From assembly GCA_964620555.1 (NCBI GenBank), contig CAZUGZ010000065.1:1-6948 (forward strand): a stretch of DNA of 6,948 nt. Direction: 5' to 3'. Positions 5,674 through 6,948 of this stretch are shown piece after piece (position 1 is the first letter of the stretch; every line of letters begins with the position of its first letter). The position numbers were made by a program, and so were the translations under genes. The notes under the pieces are model-generated. The model searched no databases. It saw nothing but the letters and a program-made list of their open reading frames with translations, and was not told the DNA's origin. Source of the stretch: JAPOQD01 sp964620555 (lineage in GTDB: Bacteria > Pseudomonadota > Gammaproteobacteria > Pseudomonadales > Halieaceae).

Positions 5674-6948
5674 TCAACTCCATCTCTTTAACCAGTTTTC
5701 AAACTCTGAAGGTTTCAACTTATATCTGGCGATATTTCCCTCATGCAAACCAGTCAGTTCCGTCTCCACCATTTCCATGAAGCGCGCTCTGTCTTGCTCC
5801 ACAATTTCTTGTTCTATGAACTGCTTCATAGCTGAAACCGCCTCGCGCTTGTTTAGAGCGGAACGGACGATATTGGAGACCAGCTGGGCGATGAATTCCC
5901 TGTAACGCAACCGAAACGGATCGGGATCACCGAGCGATTGGCGAGCCGCAGAATAACGGGCGCAAGATCTCTCATAGGCCCAAACGAAAATATCAGCCAA
6001 CAATTCGGTGCGATTGAGCTCATAGATACCCAACAAACCGTCAATGTAGGCTTTCTCGGGTACATCAACAAACGAGAGAGGGCTGAGGTTTTCTCGAATG
6101 AAAGGAATGTTTGCTGCCAGGCGAGATACACGTTTGTTCACATCGTCGAAAGCTTGTAGATAAGGCAACTGCACCATGGCGAAGAATGCCTGCTCGAAAG
6201 GATCTCTGATTGCGTCTGCCTTGAACAACACCTCACCAAAACACTCATTTATCAACGCACCGCCTTGCAGCGGTTGAAACACGCTTGCACCAATGCCGAC
6301 CGAGTGCTGTCTCAAGCGGCCACAGGCTGCAGGATCTGGTAGCAGGTTTTCTGATAGTAGCGCGTGGAGGTTACAAATAGNNNNNNNNNNATAGTGTATC
6401 GGTTAAACCCCGTATCCGCTGCTGACTGCCCGAGTAATTCAATGGCTGCTTTATGGTTCAGGATCATCTGGGTTTCCAGAGCATCCTTGCCCTCGGCGCT
6501 ATCACCCAATTCGATGAGCCGTTCAGTTTCAAGTAGGGAATAGGTGTTACCCTCAAGACGACTGGAATTCCACGTCAGATCGATCAACAGCCTGTTGTAG
6601 ATTTGCAACGCATAGGTTCCAGCCGCGAGAACCCCCGTTTGGGATTGACCGATCTCCAGTAAATGTTTACGCACTTCCTCGGGCAGATAGAAAGTGCGAT
6701 TGGGCTGATAAGTTCCGATAAAGTCCCGGTTGTAGCCCACAGGGCGCCTATGCTTAATGGGTTGCCGCACAAGTCGTTTAATCTCTGCGCCTACCTCTGA
6801 GATCGGGATATAGATCTCGACCTCGGGGATTCGGCTGGTCAAACCAAGCTGTGCTCCACCTACCTCGATGTTTACATCAGCATCGTCGGGCGGGGCCCTA
6901 TATCGACTACCACGCCCTCCCCCTTCGAGAAGGAGTTGCTTCCTTTCC
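5674..6948 (-). CDS. Fic-family protein with degenerate Fic motif, 5' partial, broken by an N gap
   Basis: Fic proteins usually transfer AMP or similar groups from nucleotides to target hydroxyls. Numbering from TTG 6842, the inhibitory helix motif SSRLEGN has Ser93, Glu97 and Gly98, followed by YSLLETERLIELG (101-113). The central motif QAFDDVNKRVSR (225-236) corresponds to HxFx(D/E)GN(G/K)RxxR. The catalytic His is Gln225 and the Gly/Ala is Val230, while Asn231, Lys232, Arg233 and Arg236 remain. The tail from about 320 is helical, charged and unassigned. Collapsing the gap gives T-I-C-N-L-H-A-L-L and a 384-residue protein from TTG 6842 to TGA 5674. The frame stays open to the right edge for 35 further codons with no earlier ATG, GTG or TTG. 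This extension contains LLLEGGGRGSRYR, resembling the wing of a winged helix, so the true start probably lies outside the window. No partner antitoxin is visible. Confidence 0.8.
6381..6390. other. Assembly gap (ten N), probably with no missing sequence
   Basis: Ten N interrupt the Fic frame. On the minus strand the upstream side ends ...ACACTAT and the downstream side starts CTATTTGTAAC. Merging the shared CTAT gives ACT ATT TGT AAC CTC, coding T-I-C-N-L. This restores one frame with a sequence expected at this place in Fic proteins. Read literally, the N run shifts the frame and splits the gene near 6312. Confidence 0.8.

Noticed and set aside
6312..6842. Two separate genes for the Fic region, divided near 6312
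   Set aside because: The division arises from the N run; collapsing the CTAT overlap joins both parts in one frame.

Overview
The left 3.7 kb is a housekeeping block of a gammaproteobacterial chromosome. The right 3.2 kb is an accessory patch that starts immediately after a tRNA gene. The order tRNA-Gln, prs, rplY, pth, ychF, tRNA-Met is a familiar gammaproteobacterial arrangement, and all four proteins align with their E. coli counterparts from memory at near family length. The core looks GC-rich, with many third-position G/C, and uses GTG, ATG, TTG and GTG starts. rplY is the long CTC/TL5 type with an acidic tail, unlike the single-domain enteric form, so a non-enteric lineage is likely. 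The order cannot be resolved from this window.

Layout. 1-55: 3' part of tRNA-Gln(TTG). 87-1037: ribose-phosphate diphosphokinase. 1091-1765: ribosomal protein L25/CTC. 1806-2384: peptidyl-tRNA hydrolase, probably from a TTG start. 2400-3494: YchF ATPase. 3621-3697: elongator tRNA-Met(CAT) with a likely extended -10 upstream. Genes on the plus strand are separated by 15 to 53 bases, consistent with one transcription unit linking nucleotide precursor supply, 5S rRNA binding, peptidyl-tRNA recycling and a ribosome-associated ATPase.

After 3697 the base composition becomes less GC-rich and every gene lies on the minus strand. 3732-3971 is a relic of an IS6-family transposase (N-terminal part only, with an early stop). 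4058-5296 is an intact AAA_14/DUF4143-type ATPase of unknown function. Directly upstream of it is an array of four clear copies and one degenerate copy of a repeat with a 22-23 base period. The last copy contains the ATPase start codon. 5401-5673 has no convincing gene but is rich in inverted repeats and may hold an insertion-sequence fossil. 5674-6948 is a Fic-family gene that runs off the right edge and is interrupted by ten N.

Two points stand out. First, the repeat array looks like a phased operator that could make the ATPase autoregulated, perhaps on a leaderless mRNA. Second, the Fic protein keeps its inhibitory helix motif and the N-K-R anion loop but has Gln where the catalytic His should be. 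The N run in the Fic gene appears to be an assembly artefact: its flanks share CTAT, and collapsing that overlap restores one reading frame.
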